Assembly: GCA_026075535.2 (NCBI GenBank)
Contig: AP026538.1
Span: 16,562,337 to 16,626,336 of the forward strand
Reading direction: 5' to 3'
Length of the DNA: 64,000 nucleotides
Source: Tricholoma matsutake
Taxonomy: Eukaryota; Basidiomycota; Agaricomycetes; Agaricales; Tricholomataceae
The position numbers were made by a program, and so were the translations under genes. The notes under the pieces were generated by a model. That model saw nothing but the letters and a program-made list of their open reading frames with translations. It searched no databases and was not told where the DNA came from. Shown here piece by piece: positions 1-10,890 of this stretch. How positions within the stretch are numbered: the first letter of the stretch is position 1; each line of letters opens with the position of its first letter.

Positions 1-272
1 GAGGTCGAGCCCCTTTCGGGCCTCGAGTCCTCAAAGATTTGTGAGGGGGGGGGCGTTGCCCATCCCATCCCTCCAGGTAGTCCCCATTGGGATCGTTGGT
101 GACAGTGCCTGACCTAGGTCGTTTACTGCCCCCTGCCATTCTATCTATTGCTCCCCGGAGCACAGCGTTCCCCGAGTTGCGATCGAAACCAGCCTTGGCA
201 GCTGCTACCAGCACCGAGCCCAGTCGTTCAGCAATGACCTGCCGATCCTCAGCAGTCAGTCGTCTAGACCAT
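1..272 (-). mobile_element. LINE A0, ORF1 fragment (3' side of interruption)
   Basis: Minus-strand piece of LINE family A covering the middle of ORF1; it matches the same stretch at 50340-50620. It continues across LINE A1 at 6730-7329, so A1 was inserted into it. The rest of A0 lies left of the window. Confidence 0.9.
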
Positions 273-400
273 CATCGCTTCTTGACTTGTTACCGCGACG
301 TGCACAGCCACCGAAATTTTTGTCGACACCATTTTCACTCTCTGTAGCTCAATCCGTCTACGATCCCAGCGATCCGGTCTATATAGCGTCTTACCAGCGC

Positions 401-2317
401 ATGTCTGATTCATTATCGAGAATAAGGGGGAGATCGGGCGAAGCGATGGACGAGGGGAACCCTTCCAGAGCCGGTACGCCCAGAACTCCTGGCGACGATC
501 CCATTGACTCTCTGTGGCCCTCTGGGGGCCGCAGATCCTCACAGATAGCACCTTCCGTGGGCCCTCATCGGTCCCAAAGAAGTTCTCCAACTCCCTCCCC
601 GTATGGGGCCGGAACGATCACTCCTCGCGCACAGCGATTCAGCGTGCCGACATTATCTCCCAGGAGGGCCACAGCGTCCCCTGCACCTCCTACCACGCCT
701 TCCACTCCTGCCTCTCGGTGGGGGGACGAAGCCATGACACCCAACCCCGAACCCGTGATCCAAGACACGGTGATGGCAAGCGATGCGGACGACGATTGGG
801 CCGGTCCAGTCACCTTCGCCCACGACCTCGGGGAATACGCTCAGGGATTCATTACTGTTTTAAACAGGACTGGAGCCCGACAACCTACTGCTGAACAATG
901 GCAGGAAATTGCAGAGCAACTGGGGGTGGTGCTGTTTGCAGCGACCACAGTTGGTTTTCATCGCGATTCGGGGAACACAACCCTCCGGAGAGCCATCGAC
1001 CGGGCTGGTAATGCAGGCAAACGTCCTGCGACTACTGACCCCAACGACGTCCCAAGGACGGAGCACCTAGAGGGATGGGATGGGCCATGCCCCCCCCCTC
1101 ACAAATCTGCGAGGACACGAGGCCCAAGAGGGGCTCGACCTCTTCCTAAACCCCCAACAGGGGGCACCTCTTCGTCATGGGGCAGGGGACCTCCTCCCCC
1201 CGTGAATATGTCGACCAAGCCTTCGGGCAAGGGGACATTTGCTCAGGTTGCTCGCTTCCCTGGGGGGCGAGCACCTAACACATCCATGGACGGCCTTGTG
1301 CGACTAGCCAAGGCCTTCCCTGAGCTCCCAACCGATAAGCTAGCTGACATCCAGCAGCACGTCGGCCCATCCAGGCCCAAGGCTGCAAAGCCTTCGCCCA
1401 CCGTCCATGGACCGTCGCGCAGACAGGTTCTCGTTCACATTCGACCCCCCCTCGAGGAGGGGACGAACCCTGCTGACTTTCTGGACCATGTCCGGACGAC
1501 TTTAGGACTACACCACTCTAAGTTAGTGGCGCAGTCTGCCACCATGCATGCCGGGAATCTCTCGGTGTCAACTGACGTAGTGGCCTCAGATGAGGACCTA
1601 CGATGTTTCAAGGAGGCGGCCCACAAGGCCTTCCCCTTTGCGCTTCAAATTGATGCAGCGCTACCGACGTCCACGTCTTATCTCAAGCTGGTAGACGTGC
1701 CTTACATTGCAAACGACAAGGCGATCACGCCTGACGTCGTCATAGCCCACCTGGGGAAATCAGGCATCGCTGACCTCACCGTTCTACAAGTCCCCCCATG
1801 GGTTGTCCGTGATTCGAGAATGTCGGACACGTGCACCGTCTATCTTAACGTCGCTGACTCGGTCAGTGGCGCACGAGCAAAAGCTCTCATCGGACATGGT
1901 GTCCAATTTGGCCGCTACGTCGCCTACGTTAGGGCAGCTAGGGCGAACCCTGGACTCCCGTTATGTCAACGGTGCTGGAAGTGGGGTCACCCCACCCCAG
2001 CATGCAGAGCTCCACAGTTGAAATGTCCGATCTGTGCAGGCCCACACTGCAAGGAGCACCATCATGCCCTAGCGGGGTGCTGTAAGGGAAACGCCAAGGC
2101 GAACCCTCCCATCCCAGCTACCCCAGAGGGGGCAGCATGCCCTCACCCAGCCAGATGCATAAACTGCCGGAAGAACCACGCATCCGACGATCGTCGATGC
2201 AATTTCTGGCGACACCGCTTTGACCGTGACTGGATCAAAGCTCGCTACGACGAGGTGAGTGCGAGACGTAACTCTCGCTCTCCTCTTACTTACCATCCCG
2301 CAGGACGCGGTGGCTGA
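401..2317 (+). CDS. LINE A ORF1: gag-like RNA-binding protein with three zinc knuckles
   Basis: An open 638-aa ORF1 protein, expected to coat the LINE RNA in the retrotransposition particle. I start it at the ATG at 401, about 130 nt into the element; the reading frame is open further upstream but without an ATG. Residues 1-110 are Ser/Pro/Arg-rich and probably disordered. About 140-220 is a helical-looking domain with a Phe150-x16-Trp167 spacing. About 360-520 is a conserved middle region. A cysteine-rich end (about 522-605) contains CX2CX4HX4C, a CX2CX3H-type motif and CX2CX3HX6C. The arrangement is typical of fungal Tad1/I-like ORF1s. A 49-nt intron-like segment near the 3' end would, if removed, replace the last 20 residues. 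The stop lies just before the ORF2 ATG at 2324. Confidence 0.9.
   Translation: MSDSLSRIRGRSGEAMDEGNPSRAGTPRTPGDDPIDSLWPSGGRRSSQIAPSVGPHRSQRSSPTPSPYGAGTITPRAQRFSVPTLSPRRATASPAPPTTPSTPASRWGDEAMTPNPEPVIQDTVMASDADDDWAGPVTFAHDLGEYAQGFITVLNRTGARQPTAEQWQEIAEQLGVVLFAATTVGFHRDSGNTTLRRAIDRAGNAGKRPATTDPNDVPRTEHLEGWDGPCPPPHKSARTRGPRGARPLPKPPTGGTSSSWGRGPPPPVNMSTKPSGKGTFAQVARFPGGRAPNTSMDGLVRLAKAFPELPTDKLADIQQHVGPSRPKAAKPSPTVHGPSRRQVLVHIRPPLEEGTNPADFLDHVRTTLGLHHSKLVAQSATMHAGNLSVSTDVVASDEDLRCFKEAAHKAFPFALQIDAALPTSTSYLKLVDVPYIANDKAITPDVVIAHLGKSGIADLTVLQVPPWVVRDSRMSDTCTVYLNVADSVSGARAKALIGHGVQFGRYVAYVRAARANPGLPLCQRCWKWGHPTPACRAPQLKCPICAGPHCKEHHHALAGCCKGNAKANPPIPATPEGAACPHPARCINCRKNHASDDRRCNFWRHRFDRDWIKARYDEVSARRNSRSPLTYHPAGRGG
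2255..2303 (+). other. Conserved intron-like segment at the end of LINE ORF1
   Basis: 49 nt starting GTGAGT, with CTTAC near the 3' end, ending CCCGCAG. It begins exactly on a codon boundary (phase 0). Removing it would make ORF1 end in a TGA at 2325-2327 that overlaps the ORF2 ATG at 2324 as ATGA. The same 49-nt length and motifs occur in A5 (19377-19425), A9 (38748-38796) and A12 (52259-52307, minus). Confidence 0.6.
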
Positions 2318-2323
2318 GCGTAA

Positions 2324-5300
2324 ATGAGGGACAGACTTAGATCTACCCCACAGCTACGTATATTTAGTCAAAATGTAAATCGAAATTGGGGTTACATGGA
2401 CTCGATACTGGCAGATTTCGTAGACGACTATGATTTGCTTTTCATCCAAGAGCCGCCGTGGCGACTGATAAGACACGCCCCGTCTGCCCACAACAGGGAA
2501 GGGGAGGAAGTAATAGGTGCACCGATGAGCCCAAACTGGGGAACGTTAGTGCGCCCCTCGGGCATTGATTCCCCCCCACGCGTTGCTGTGTACTTTGCGA
2601 ACAGCATCGCTAACTTAAGACCAGGTCTCAGGCGAGATCTAATCAATAATCGTGACATTCTCCTCTTTTCACTGGGTATAGGGGAGGACATCATGCTACT
2701 TGCTAATGTGTACTCAGATAGCCACCACTCAGCCATCACGCTCCTATTTGAGAACGTTATGACGATTCCCCGCCTACACTTCATGTGTGGCGACTTCAAC
2801 GTGAGACACGCCTCTTGGGACCCCCAAGGGCCTGCACACTCCATCCACGCCGACCACTTAGTGGAAACGGCCATGGCACTAGGCCTGACTAGGGCCCTAC
2901 CAGTAATGGAGGGCCCTACCCACTTCCCCCCACAACAGGGCCTTCACCCCACAGTGATCGACCTGATGTTTGTACCTACAGATCTTAGATTTGTATTGTA
3001 CTGTGAGATCGTACCTGAAGCCAGGGGGACGTCTGACCACGCTCCTCTGACATTAGTGCTGCCTGGCCCGGGATCTTTGGTCCCAGTCACCAAGTGGTCC
3101 ATCAAAAAAGGATCCGAGGAGGAGGCATCGTACCGAGATGCCGTCTCCTCCACTTTAATTCCGTGGCTAAATTGGCACGGAAATACTTCGGCAGAGATCG
3201 ATGAAGTCGTTTCGGCGATATCAACGATCTTAAACGAGGCATGGGAAAACCATGCCAAGGAATCTCGCCTCGGCAAGTCGTCCAAAGGCTGGTGGACGGA
3301 TGAGTGCAGTGGTGCCCTAGACGCTTACAGAGCTTCTCGAGACGAGGGAGACTGGAAGCTCTATAGGAAAGTCATGTGAAACGCTAAGCGAGACTTTTTC
3401 GATGACCGTATCCAAGAAGTGGCTACGATGAACAGACGACCCTGGGACTTGATGTCTTGGACTCGTCAACGTAACCTCCCGTCATACGAGGCGATCTCCT
3501 ATCGGGGTGAACCTTGTAATGATCTGGACTCCCTTTGGGCTGCCCTTGACGGGTCCTATAATGCTGCCTCAGATCGAGTAGTCGATCTGAGCATTCTCGA
3601 TGAACTTGATCCGGTGCCTGAAAGGGCCTCGGTCTCGTTCTCCGTTACGGAAATGAAAGAAGCGCTACATGCGTGCTCTTCCCGTTCCGCTCCAGGTCCC
3701 GATCATGTTACGTGGTCGCACCTTAAACACTGGTGTAGCAACCCAGAAGTGGCAGGGCTCATCACCCGCATTGCTGAGGCGTGCATCACCGCTGGCCACT
3801 GGCCAGCTCACTTCAAGGAATCCCTGTCGGTTATCATCCCGAAACCAGGGAAACCCAATTATTCCACCCCTAAGTCGTTCAGGCCCATCGTGCTCCTGAA
3901 CACTCTGGGCAAATTGGTCGAAAAGATGTTGTCTAGACGACTCCAGTTCGACGGTGTTGCACACGAGGCTTTCGAGCAAAATCAGTTCGGAGGTGTCGCC
4001 CAGCGTTCCACTGAGGATGCAGGAATCTACCTCACCCACCTGGTGAGAGCAGGATGGGCAAAGGGACTCAAAATGAGTGTTGTCGCTTTCGACATCGCTC
4101 AATTTTTCCCCTCCTTGAACCACCAGGTTCTGTTGGAGATTATCTCTTGGTCGGGATTCCCCGCACAAGTAGTGAATTTCTTCCGCTCATATCTGGTCGG
4201 TCGCAAGACGACCTACAAATGGAACGCTTTCTCATCTGGCTCTTTTGCAGCAGATGTGGGGGTGGGACAAGGATCTGCCTTGTCCCCTGTCCTGTCAGCG
4301 TTATACTTGACGCCTATCATGAAACTCTTCAGAAGAAGCGAGATTGGCAGAGATGTTGATCTCATGTCCTATGTGGACCATGGTACGCTCATCGCCCGCT
4401 CCCCACAGCTGGAGGATAATCTCCCCCTTCTCAAAAGAGCGTATGGCTGGATATTCCAGGCATTCACCTCCCTCGGGCTTGTCCTTGAACATGACAAGTC
4501 AGAAATATTTCATTTTTCAAGGGCGAGGAGATTCACTCCCCTACCCATTGACCTCGGATTCGCCCCCTACACGGGCAACTCCCCCCTCAAACCCAAGGCT
4601 ACTTGGAGGTACCTTGGATTTTTCTTCGACCGCAAGCTCTCCTTCAAGGAGCACATGCGGTTCTACTCCACCAAAGCCCTCACCACTGCGAGGGCGATGG
4701 GTATGCTCGGCAATTCTGTCAGAGGGTTAACCCCTATGCAGAAACGCCTTCTCTACCATTTGTGCGTCGTACCTATCATGACATACGGACTCAGACTATG
4801 GCACTTCAAGGGCGCTCGCATCAAGGGTGTCATCAAAACGTTGGCCCAGGTGCAGTCCATCGCTGCACGCTGGATCCTCGGTGCATTCAAAACCACCCCA
4901 ATTGGGGGCTTGGAAAGTATCGCAGGACTGCTGCCTATGCAGCTGTTACTGCGTCGTTTAGTCGACAGAGGGGTATTCAGAACCCCCCTATTGGCTCCAT
5001 CGCATCCCCTAAGAGCGATCTTAGGGCCTAATCACGTCGGCACTACCCATTCTCATGAGCTAGGACTCTGGGGAGGGAACGTGCTCGACACATTCACCTT
5101 GCAAGGGCCGTCTGTCGCTTCGGCTGCAGCCTTGGCCCTCATATCAGGCGATGAATTCGACCCCTTTGGGGAAGAAAACACACCTGGAAACAGAGTGAAG
5201 GATTTATTCCCCACTCGCTTCTCCTCTCATCGTCTCACCTCTAAGGAGGATGGAGCGAGGAATTCTTACAGGAGTGACCTCGACAAGGCCTGGGCTTCTG

Positions 5301-6205
5301 CCCTGGTCGAGGACGACACTCTTGTCGTTGCAGTGGACGCCTCAGTGCCCACCGATGCTAAATTTCAGGCTGTCGCCTGTGCTCTTGTCTTTGGACAGGG
5401 AGAACAGGTCGATCGCGTTGTCTCTGCTTCTGGGAGGAGAACCCCCCCAGAAGTCGAACTCTTTGCTCTCCAACTGGGCGTTTCGGCTGCGTGCAGCAGA
5501 GGATGCAAAAAGTTGGTGATATTCTCGGATTCTACTACGGGCATTGAGTCCATAATTGACCCTAAACCACGCTCTGAGCAAATCTTTGCTCTGGACGCTT
5601 GTCGCTCCCTTCGTCCCTGGCTATCCGGAGACGAGGAGAGGAACGTTACATTCTGGCATGTTCCCTCGAAGTTCGAGTGGAACGTACACAAGATGGCTCA
5701 CGATGTAGCTACATCTACCAAGATCTCCGTGGGCAGACACCCGCGGACGTCTCTAGACTACCTTAAAAACCAGGTCGAAAAGGCCGTTTGTAAGGATTGG
5801 CACACCCGGTTCTCAGATCCGGCGTATCGTGGTCGGCACTTCTACCAACTCAAAGGAGTCGGTGGAAAACCGGTATTACCCTCGACCCACAAAGGTGGGC
5901 CGTGGCTGAAAGTAATGGGAAGCAACACCACGTTGACCTCTCGTTCGACTCGTATGATTACTGGCCATGCTCCTATAGGGGAGTATCGTCAACGTTTATC
6001 CCTCGACGGGGAGTACCAATGCTGGTCCCTTGGTCCTGACATACAAACTCGGGATCATCTGCTACGCGTCTGCCCCAAGGTGGATCGCAAAGAAACTTGT
6101 GCGAGCCCAGACTCTGTCGAAGGCTTCCACGAATTTATGGACAATAATCCTGTATTAGGATCGTTCCGTGGGACCCAGGATAGGTTGTGCGCGCAGGGCG
6201 TATGA
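2324..6205 (+). pseudogene. LINE A1 ORF2: endonuclease-RT-RNase H polyprotein, disabled
   Basis: Multidomain protein that would nick target DNA and reverse-transcribe the element RNA. About residues 10-245 form an APE-like endonuclease/exonuclease/phosphatase domain, with QEPPW near 42, GDFN near 155 and SDH near 236. The RT domain lies about 460-760, with motif A AFDIAQFF near 590. RNase H lies about 1000-1130 (AVDAS, FSDST, WHVPSKFEWN). A C-terminal CxC...HxxxxC motif follows. Damage seen: an in-frame TGA at 3377 where other copies have CGA; the catalytic YVDD reads YVDH (about 4371); and a 10-nt deletion near 6168 changes the C terminus compared with the usual ...AWDPG ending. The domain order is that of the Tad1/I group. 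Confidence 0.93.
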
Positions 6206-6729
6206 CCCCTGTCTGGTTCTAGCTAGTGTTATCGGTATGTCGGGGTGGCCGTTGGGCACCAGACGAGTCCGTTAACCCTCATAAAGGGGGCCCACCCGTG
6301 TTCAGGAGCGACTGTCAGGGAGGGGGGACACGAACCTAGGTACCGGTTCGGGGAGGCGCCTGAGCGCTTTCAGATCCGCTGTCGGTTGTGCGCTACAGCT
6401 CTAACGCTGACTGCGCCTTCCTTTCCGAGCTGAGAGGCTCACGTCGGGGCGGCAGTTTCCCCTAAATCTTGCACTCATACCCATAGGGATTCGGGGAACA
6501 CGGCATCGTCAAGTCCGGGTTGTCGGTACGCCACCACTGGCAAGTCCGTTTACTCGATAAAGGGGGCCCCCTTAGTAGTCATTGCAGCTATCCAGGTGGT
6601 TGGTGCGAAGATTAGCAGGAGGAGGACTTGGGCTGGGCGTAGTGTACTTCGTTTGTATGTCTCTACCGCGGACTGCGATCGGGCGCCGCGTTATAAACTT
6701 TTGACCCAAAAAAAAAAAAAAAAAAAAAA
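6206..6729 (+). other. LINE A 3'UTR and tail
   Basis: Non-coding 3' end with no ORF of note. The last ~45 nt before the poly(A) run from CGCGGACTGCGATCGG to TTATAAACTTTTGACCC. They contain a CGCGG/CCGCG stem and are the part shared with family B. Probably the RT recognition site for initiating reverse transcription (inference). Confidence 0.75.
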
Positions 6730-7329
6730 GTTGTCTAGATCCCATCCTGTTCAAAACAATGCGGAACCCTTCAGCATACTCTCCCAGGTCTTTGGCGAAG
6801 GTCTGGGGTCTGCTCCAGTCGTCGCTAGCCATCTCCGTGTCCTGAATGACATGGGAGGAGAGGTTATCAGCCACTTCATCAGCCCACGAAGCAGGTGTAG
6901 AAGGGGTAGCTGGAGGTGCAGGAGACACAGTCGCATCTCTGGAAGATAACGCTGGCCCGCTGAATCGCTGTGCTCGCGGAGTGACGATGCCCGCCCCATA
7001 GGGGGAGGGGGTAGGAGAGCCTCTTTGGGTCCTGTGAGGGCCCACTGAGGGTGCAATCTGTATGGATCTGCGGCTCAAAGAGAGCCGCAGGGAATCAATT
7101 GGGTCGTCGCCAGGAGTTCTGGGCGTACCGGATCTGGAAGGTCTCCCCTCGTCCATCGCCTCGCCCGATCTCCCCCCTTTTCTGGAATATGAATCTGACA
7201 TGCATTGGTAAGATGCTGGTTATACCGGATCGCTGAGATCGAGGACGGATTGAGCTACAAAAGTTGGAAATGGTGTCGATGAAGTTTTTTGTGGCTGTGC
7301 ACGTCACGGTAAGAAGACAAGAAGCAATG
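6730..7329 (-). mobile_element. LINE A0, 5' end and ORF1 N-terminus
   Basis: 5' part of the minus LINE interrupted by A1. Its ORF1 reads from the ATG at 7201 into residue ~155, where A1 was inserted. The 5' terminus at 7329 matches the CATYGCTTCTTG end seen in A1, A9, A10 and A11. It is joined directly to family B coding sequence, so A0 was inserted into a B element. Its own tail is outside the window. Confidence 0.9.
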
Positions 7330-8050
7330 TTTCTACATCTACTGGAGGCAATGACAATTTTCGTCGGTACCATCTGAGTGTCTGCCGTCCCTCTTATGGA
7401 GAGGAACGTATGGCGTCAGATGGCTTGGGAATTATTCACAGCCACATGGCAATTGTCTGAGACGATGTCGGCAGAACTAGCTGCTGCTGCGTCACCTCTC
7501 GATCTCACATCTCCCCCAGCCTTTCGAGCTTCCTATGCGGCAATGCTAGCAGCTCAATCAGAGCCTCAATCTGGGGAACCCTTGTCCCCACCACGTCACC
7601 ATCATCCTCGAGGTCCTCGAGCACAGCAGCATTGCTACTAAAAAGGGGTACCACCCCTCCACATATACACCCATCATAGGAGTGGTGGCCGCTATTGGGA
7701 CAAGGACGCTTAGCTGTTACCCTACACCTTCTCCCCGCTGCAGGGGGGACATTGTCATCAAGCGCGTCCCAGTGGTGGCACTTGCTCGAAGGGGGCCTTG
7801 GCCCCCTGCCTACAGTAGTTCCGGTGAGTAACCAGGTGAATAACCAGCTACCTCATTTTCGTCACTCGTGCGCAGGCACAGTGATGGTCCACCTCACGCA
7901 CCTGGGGTGGTCAACCCTCGTTGGCTGGGAACATGCGGACGGTTATTCCTCCTGCAAGGGGGGATTTACAGTGAATTAACATGGCCGCGCCTGATCTGAC
8001 TTCGGTTGGATATGTGGCTGGGGGACCGTTCTGCACTAGCTGACGACCTG
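7330..8050 (+). mobile_element. Family B (B2-like) 3' fragment with ORF C-terminus
   Basis: Plus-strand B element cut by LINE A0 on the left and by the poly(T) of LINE A2 on the right. It holds the conserved C-terminal third of the B protein, ending at 7641 with the basic RGPRAQQ-type tail. A 3'UTR follows. One stop (TGA at about 7376) interrupts the reading frame. The final B tail is missing. Confidence 0.88.
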
Positions 8051-8662
8051 TTTTCTTTTTTTTTTGGGTCAAAAGTTTATAACGCGGCGCCCGATCGCAG
8101 TCCATGGTAGAGACATACAAACAGAGTACACTACACCCAGCTCAAGTCCTCCTCCTGCTGATCTTTGCACCAACCACCTGGATAGCTGCAATGACCACTA
8201 AGGGGGCCCCCTTTATCGAGTAAACAGACTTGCCAGTGGTGGTGTACCAACAACCCAAGCTTGACAATGTCATGTTCCCCGAATCCCTATGGGTATAAGT
8301 GCAAGATTTAGGGGATACTGCTGCCCCGACGTGAGCCTCTCAGCTCGGAAAGGAAAGCATAGTCAGCGTCAAAGCTGTAACGCATAACTGACAGTGGATC
8401 TGAAAGCGCTCAGGCGCCTCCCCGAACCGGTACCTAGTTTCGTGTCCCCCCTCCCTGACAGTTGCTCCTGAACATGGGTGGGCCCGCTTTATGAGGGTTA
8501 ACGGACTCGTCTGGTGCCCAACAGCCACCCCGACATACCGATAACACTAGCCAGAACCAGACGGGGGTCATATGCCCTGCGCGCACAGCCTATCCTGGAT
8601 CCCATGCAAGTGAGTTGAACGACCCAAGCATTGGGTTATTTGTCCATAAATGTGTGGAAGCC
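8051..8662 (-). mobile_element. LINE A2, 3' end
   Basis: Minus-strand LINE: poly(T) 8051-8065, 3'UTR, and the last ~20 codons of ORF2 (stop at 8590-8592). Interrupted by a full B element and resumed at 10891. Confidence 0.92.
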
Positions 8663-10890
8663 TTTTTTTTTTTTTTTTTTTGGATCAGAATTTATAATGC
8701 GGGGCTCGAACGCAGTCCGCGGAGCAAGGTACAAACTTGGGTACTACTTTATCTACGCGTTCCCCTTGCCCATCTCCCACTCAGGTCCCCATTTTAGCCA
8801 CTTTAGGCAGGCAGTGCCACAGACATTGGCCTCTCAGCCAGGAAAGGCAATAATCTGGAGGGGGCGCCCCCCCTCCCAAAGTTAGCCATTAGATCGCCCC
8901 CTGGAGCAAACGGTCCCCCAGCCACATGTCCGACCAAGGCCAGACCAGGCACAGCAGTGTTAATTCACCGTAAATCCCCCCTTGTGGGAGGAATAACCGT
9001 TTGCGTTTTTCCAGCCAACGAGGATTGACCACCCCAGATGAATGAGGTGGACCATCACCGTGTTGTGCACAAGTGACAGTAACAAGGCGGGTGGTTGTTC
9101 ACCTGGTTATTCACCGTGACCGCCGTAAGTAGGGGGCCAAGGCCCCCCTTGAGCAAATGCACACATGTGCATGCACTCGATGACATCGTCCCCCCCGCAG
9201 TGGGGGGAAGGTATAGGGAGGCGCCACCATGTCACCATCCCGATAATGGCCACCAGTTGGTACTTGGTGGCCATGAGTGTAGAGGGGGATAGGCCCCTGT
9301 ACTAGTTGCGGCGCTGCTGTCCACGAGGACCTCGAGGACGGCAGTGCCGTGCTGGGGACGAGGGTTCCCCAGATTGAGGCTCTGACTGAGCAGTGTGCAT
9401 CGCTGCGTAGGAAGCCCGGAAGGCTGCCGGAGACGTGAGATCGAGAGGTGTCGGAACGGCTGCTAGTTCCGCCGACATCGTCTCAGACAGTCGCCAAGTG
9501 GTCATGAATAACTCCCAGGCCATTTGGCGACATGCATTCCTCTCTGCAGGGGGAACGGCGGACGTACGGATGGTACCAATGAACATGGTCATCGCATCGA
9601 GTTGGTGTAGCATGGCATGAGAGGTGGCTTCAATTTCCAACCTCTCATTCACAGATAGCGGCACTTCATCCTCCACCAACTCAGGGATGGGGGGCAAAGG
9701 CGGTAACGGGGCAGGGGATGCCTCCGGATAGAAGAGCTCGGCCATGCCAAGCTCCTGTGTATACATGTCCTCGTGTTCGAGACTGCGAGTCCAACGTTTA
9801 TGTGCGATATGGACGTCCTGTGCCCACAGCACACGGTCGATCGTTTGCCTCGAGGCTAGCTTGGGGCTGCTCTCGGCGTAATTGAGGGCCTCCTGCATAG
9901 CAAGAGAATCCTCGTCATCGTCATCGTCAGGGTTGGAGAGGTCTTCTCTGGCCCACAGATCTCTGACTGCTCTTAGGGCAGTAGCTACCTCCGGATCATC
10001 TTGATCGTACCAGGTGTCGTAGTCTTGGACGTCATCTTCATAGATGTCACCCATAATCAGGGAGGGGTTGTGTAGACCCCAACGTGGTGTTTGATCTCTA
10101 GTTCGCCGTTTAGGCATTGAGAGGAAGTTAATGCTTGTAGATGATGGTAGAAATCGAAATACATAGCGTGCCATCGATAACGGGTGATCCCTTATCTCTA
10201 TTCCGGGTCCACCCGATACTGCCTCCGAATGCTCCGAGGGGGAACAGGCCGCACATCCTGTAGCCCGGTGGGAGAAGATTGAACCCGGGTCATAACACCC
10301 CAGAGGAGTGAGCACCGGAGGTAAAGGGATAGTGGTGAGAAGCGGCCACCGAGGTGTAGACCTAGCCGCTAGGGGGCACCATTGCCCAGCCCCTTTTCAC
10401 GATGGTGTATTCCAGCAGGTAGTCAGTGTAGCATGTCTCTAGTAGCAGAAACTCACAGAGCATGGAGGCTGGAAGCCTCCCAGACAACCAGCAGTCCAGT
10501 GATAATGTCCCTCCTCCCTAAGCCAGACCTCCCCCACCTAGACGAGTGTGACGACTTGGGCGAGCATTGAAGCAGGCATCCCACACCCACTCTAAGCCCC
10601 CAGAGGGACCTAGACTACTCTTTCATAGACAACCCTCACCTAGTCAGGATCCTCGAAGCCCAGGAGAACAAGATGAATAGCAGCCATTGTCAAAAACAAT
10701 GACCGGGGCATCCACGGAGATCGGATGGACGGATCTCTTAGCAAATCGGGCAAGCCTGGGGACGCCGAGAGCGTTCGTGATGGTGAAATCCGATCAAAAA
10801 TCGGACAAAAATTGGAGTCTCGATGTTGCTACCAACATCGAGCAGGAGTGTTTACCACTGTTTATGGTGGTTGTAACAAGTCAAGGAGTG
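8663..10890 (-). mobile_element. Full-length family B element (B1)
   Basis: Complete 2.23-kb B copy with poly(T) at 8663-8681, 3'UTR, an intact ORF, leader and 5' head ending at about 10888. It is inserted in LINE A2. The target-site duplication is GAATTCGTGGAAGCC at 10896-10910; the left copy (8648-8662) differs at two or three positions. Confidence 0.93.
9302..10117 (-). CDS. Family B protein (271 aa), function unknown
   Basis: Open ORF from the ATG at 10117. An earlier in-frame ATG (MARY..., 57 nt upstream) exists in this and some other copies, but the MPKRRT start is shared by all B1 copies. The N-terminal ~75 residues are acidic with Asp/Glu runs. A conserved block (QELGxAELFYPE, PPIPELVEDE) leads to the best-conserved core, including WRQMAWELF. 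The last ~15 residues are Arg-rich (RGPRGQQRR). I recognise no domain. The acidic start, compact core and basic end suggest an RNA-binding or RNP protein (inference). It may be a remote relative of LINE ORF1. Confidence 0.8.
   Translation of the reverse strand: MPKRRTRDQTPRWGLHNPSLIMGDIYEDDVQDYDTWYDQDDPEVATALRAVRDLWAREDLSNPDDDDDEDSLAMQEALNYAESSPKLASRQTIDRVLWAQDVHIAHKRWTRSLEHEDMYTQELGMAELFYPEASPAPLPPLPPIPELVEDEVPLSVNERLEIEATSHAMLHQLDAMTMFIGTIRTSAVPPAERNACRQMAWELFMTTWRLSETMSAELAAVPTPLDLTSPAAFRASYAAMHTAQSEPQSGEPSSPARHCRPRGPRGQQRRN

Larger units (their letters stand above)
273..6729 (+). mobile_element. Full-length LINE A1 (Tad1/I-type non-LTR retrotransposon)
   Basis: Complete 6.46-kb non-LTR element: 5' end CATCGCTTCTTG, ORF1, ORF2, 3'UTR and a poly(A) tail at about 6709-6729. 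It sits inside the ORF1 of minus-strand LINE A0. The flanks carry a slightly diverged target-site duplication, GTCTAGACCAT on the left (262-272) and GTCTAGATCCCAT on the right (about 6732-6744), as expected for target-primed reverse transcription. ORF1 is open. ORF2 has a stop, a damaged RT active site and a frameshifted C terminus, so this copy is non-autonomous. Confidence 0.95.

Noticed and set aside
287..400. Extension of LINE ORF1 upstream of 401
   Set aside because: The open frame there begins at TTG with no ATG and covers the 5' leader; the ATG at 401 corresponds to 36906 and 7201 in other copies.
2428..2874. Open frames antisense to LINE ORF2 and ORF1 as host genes
   Set aside because: They mirror high-GC coding frames and are not independently conserved between copies.
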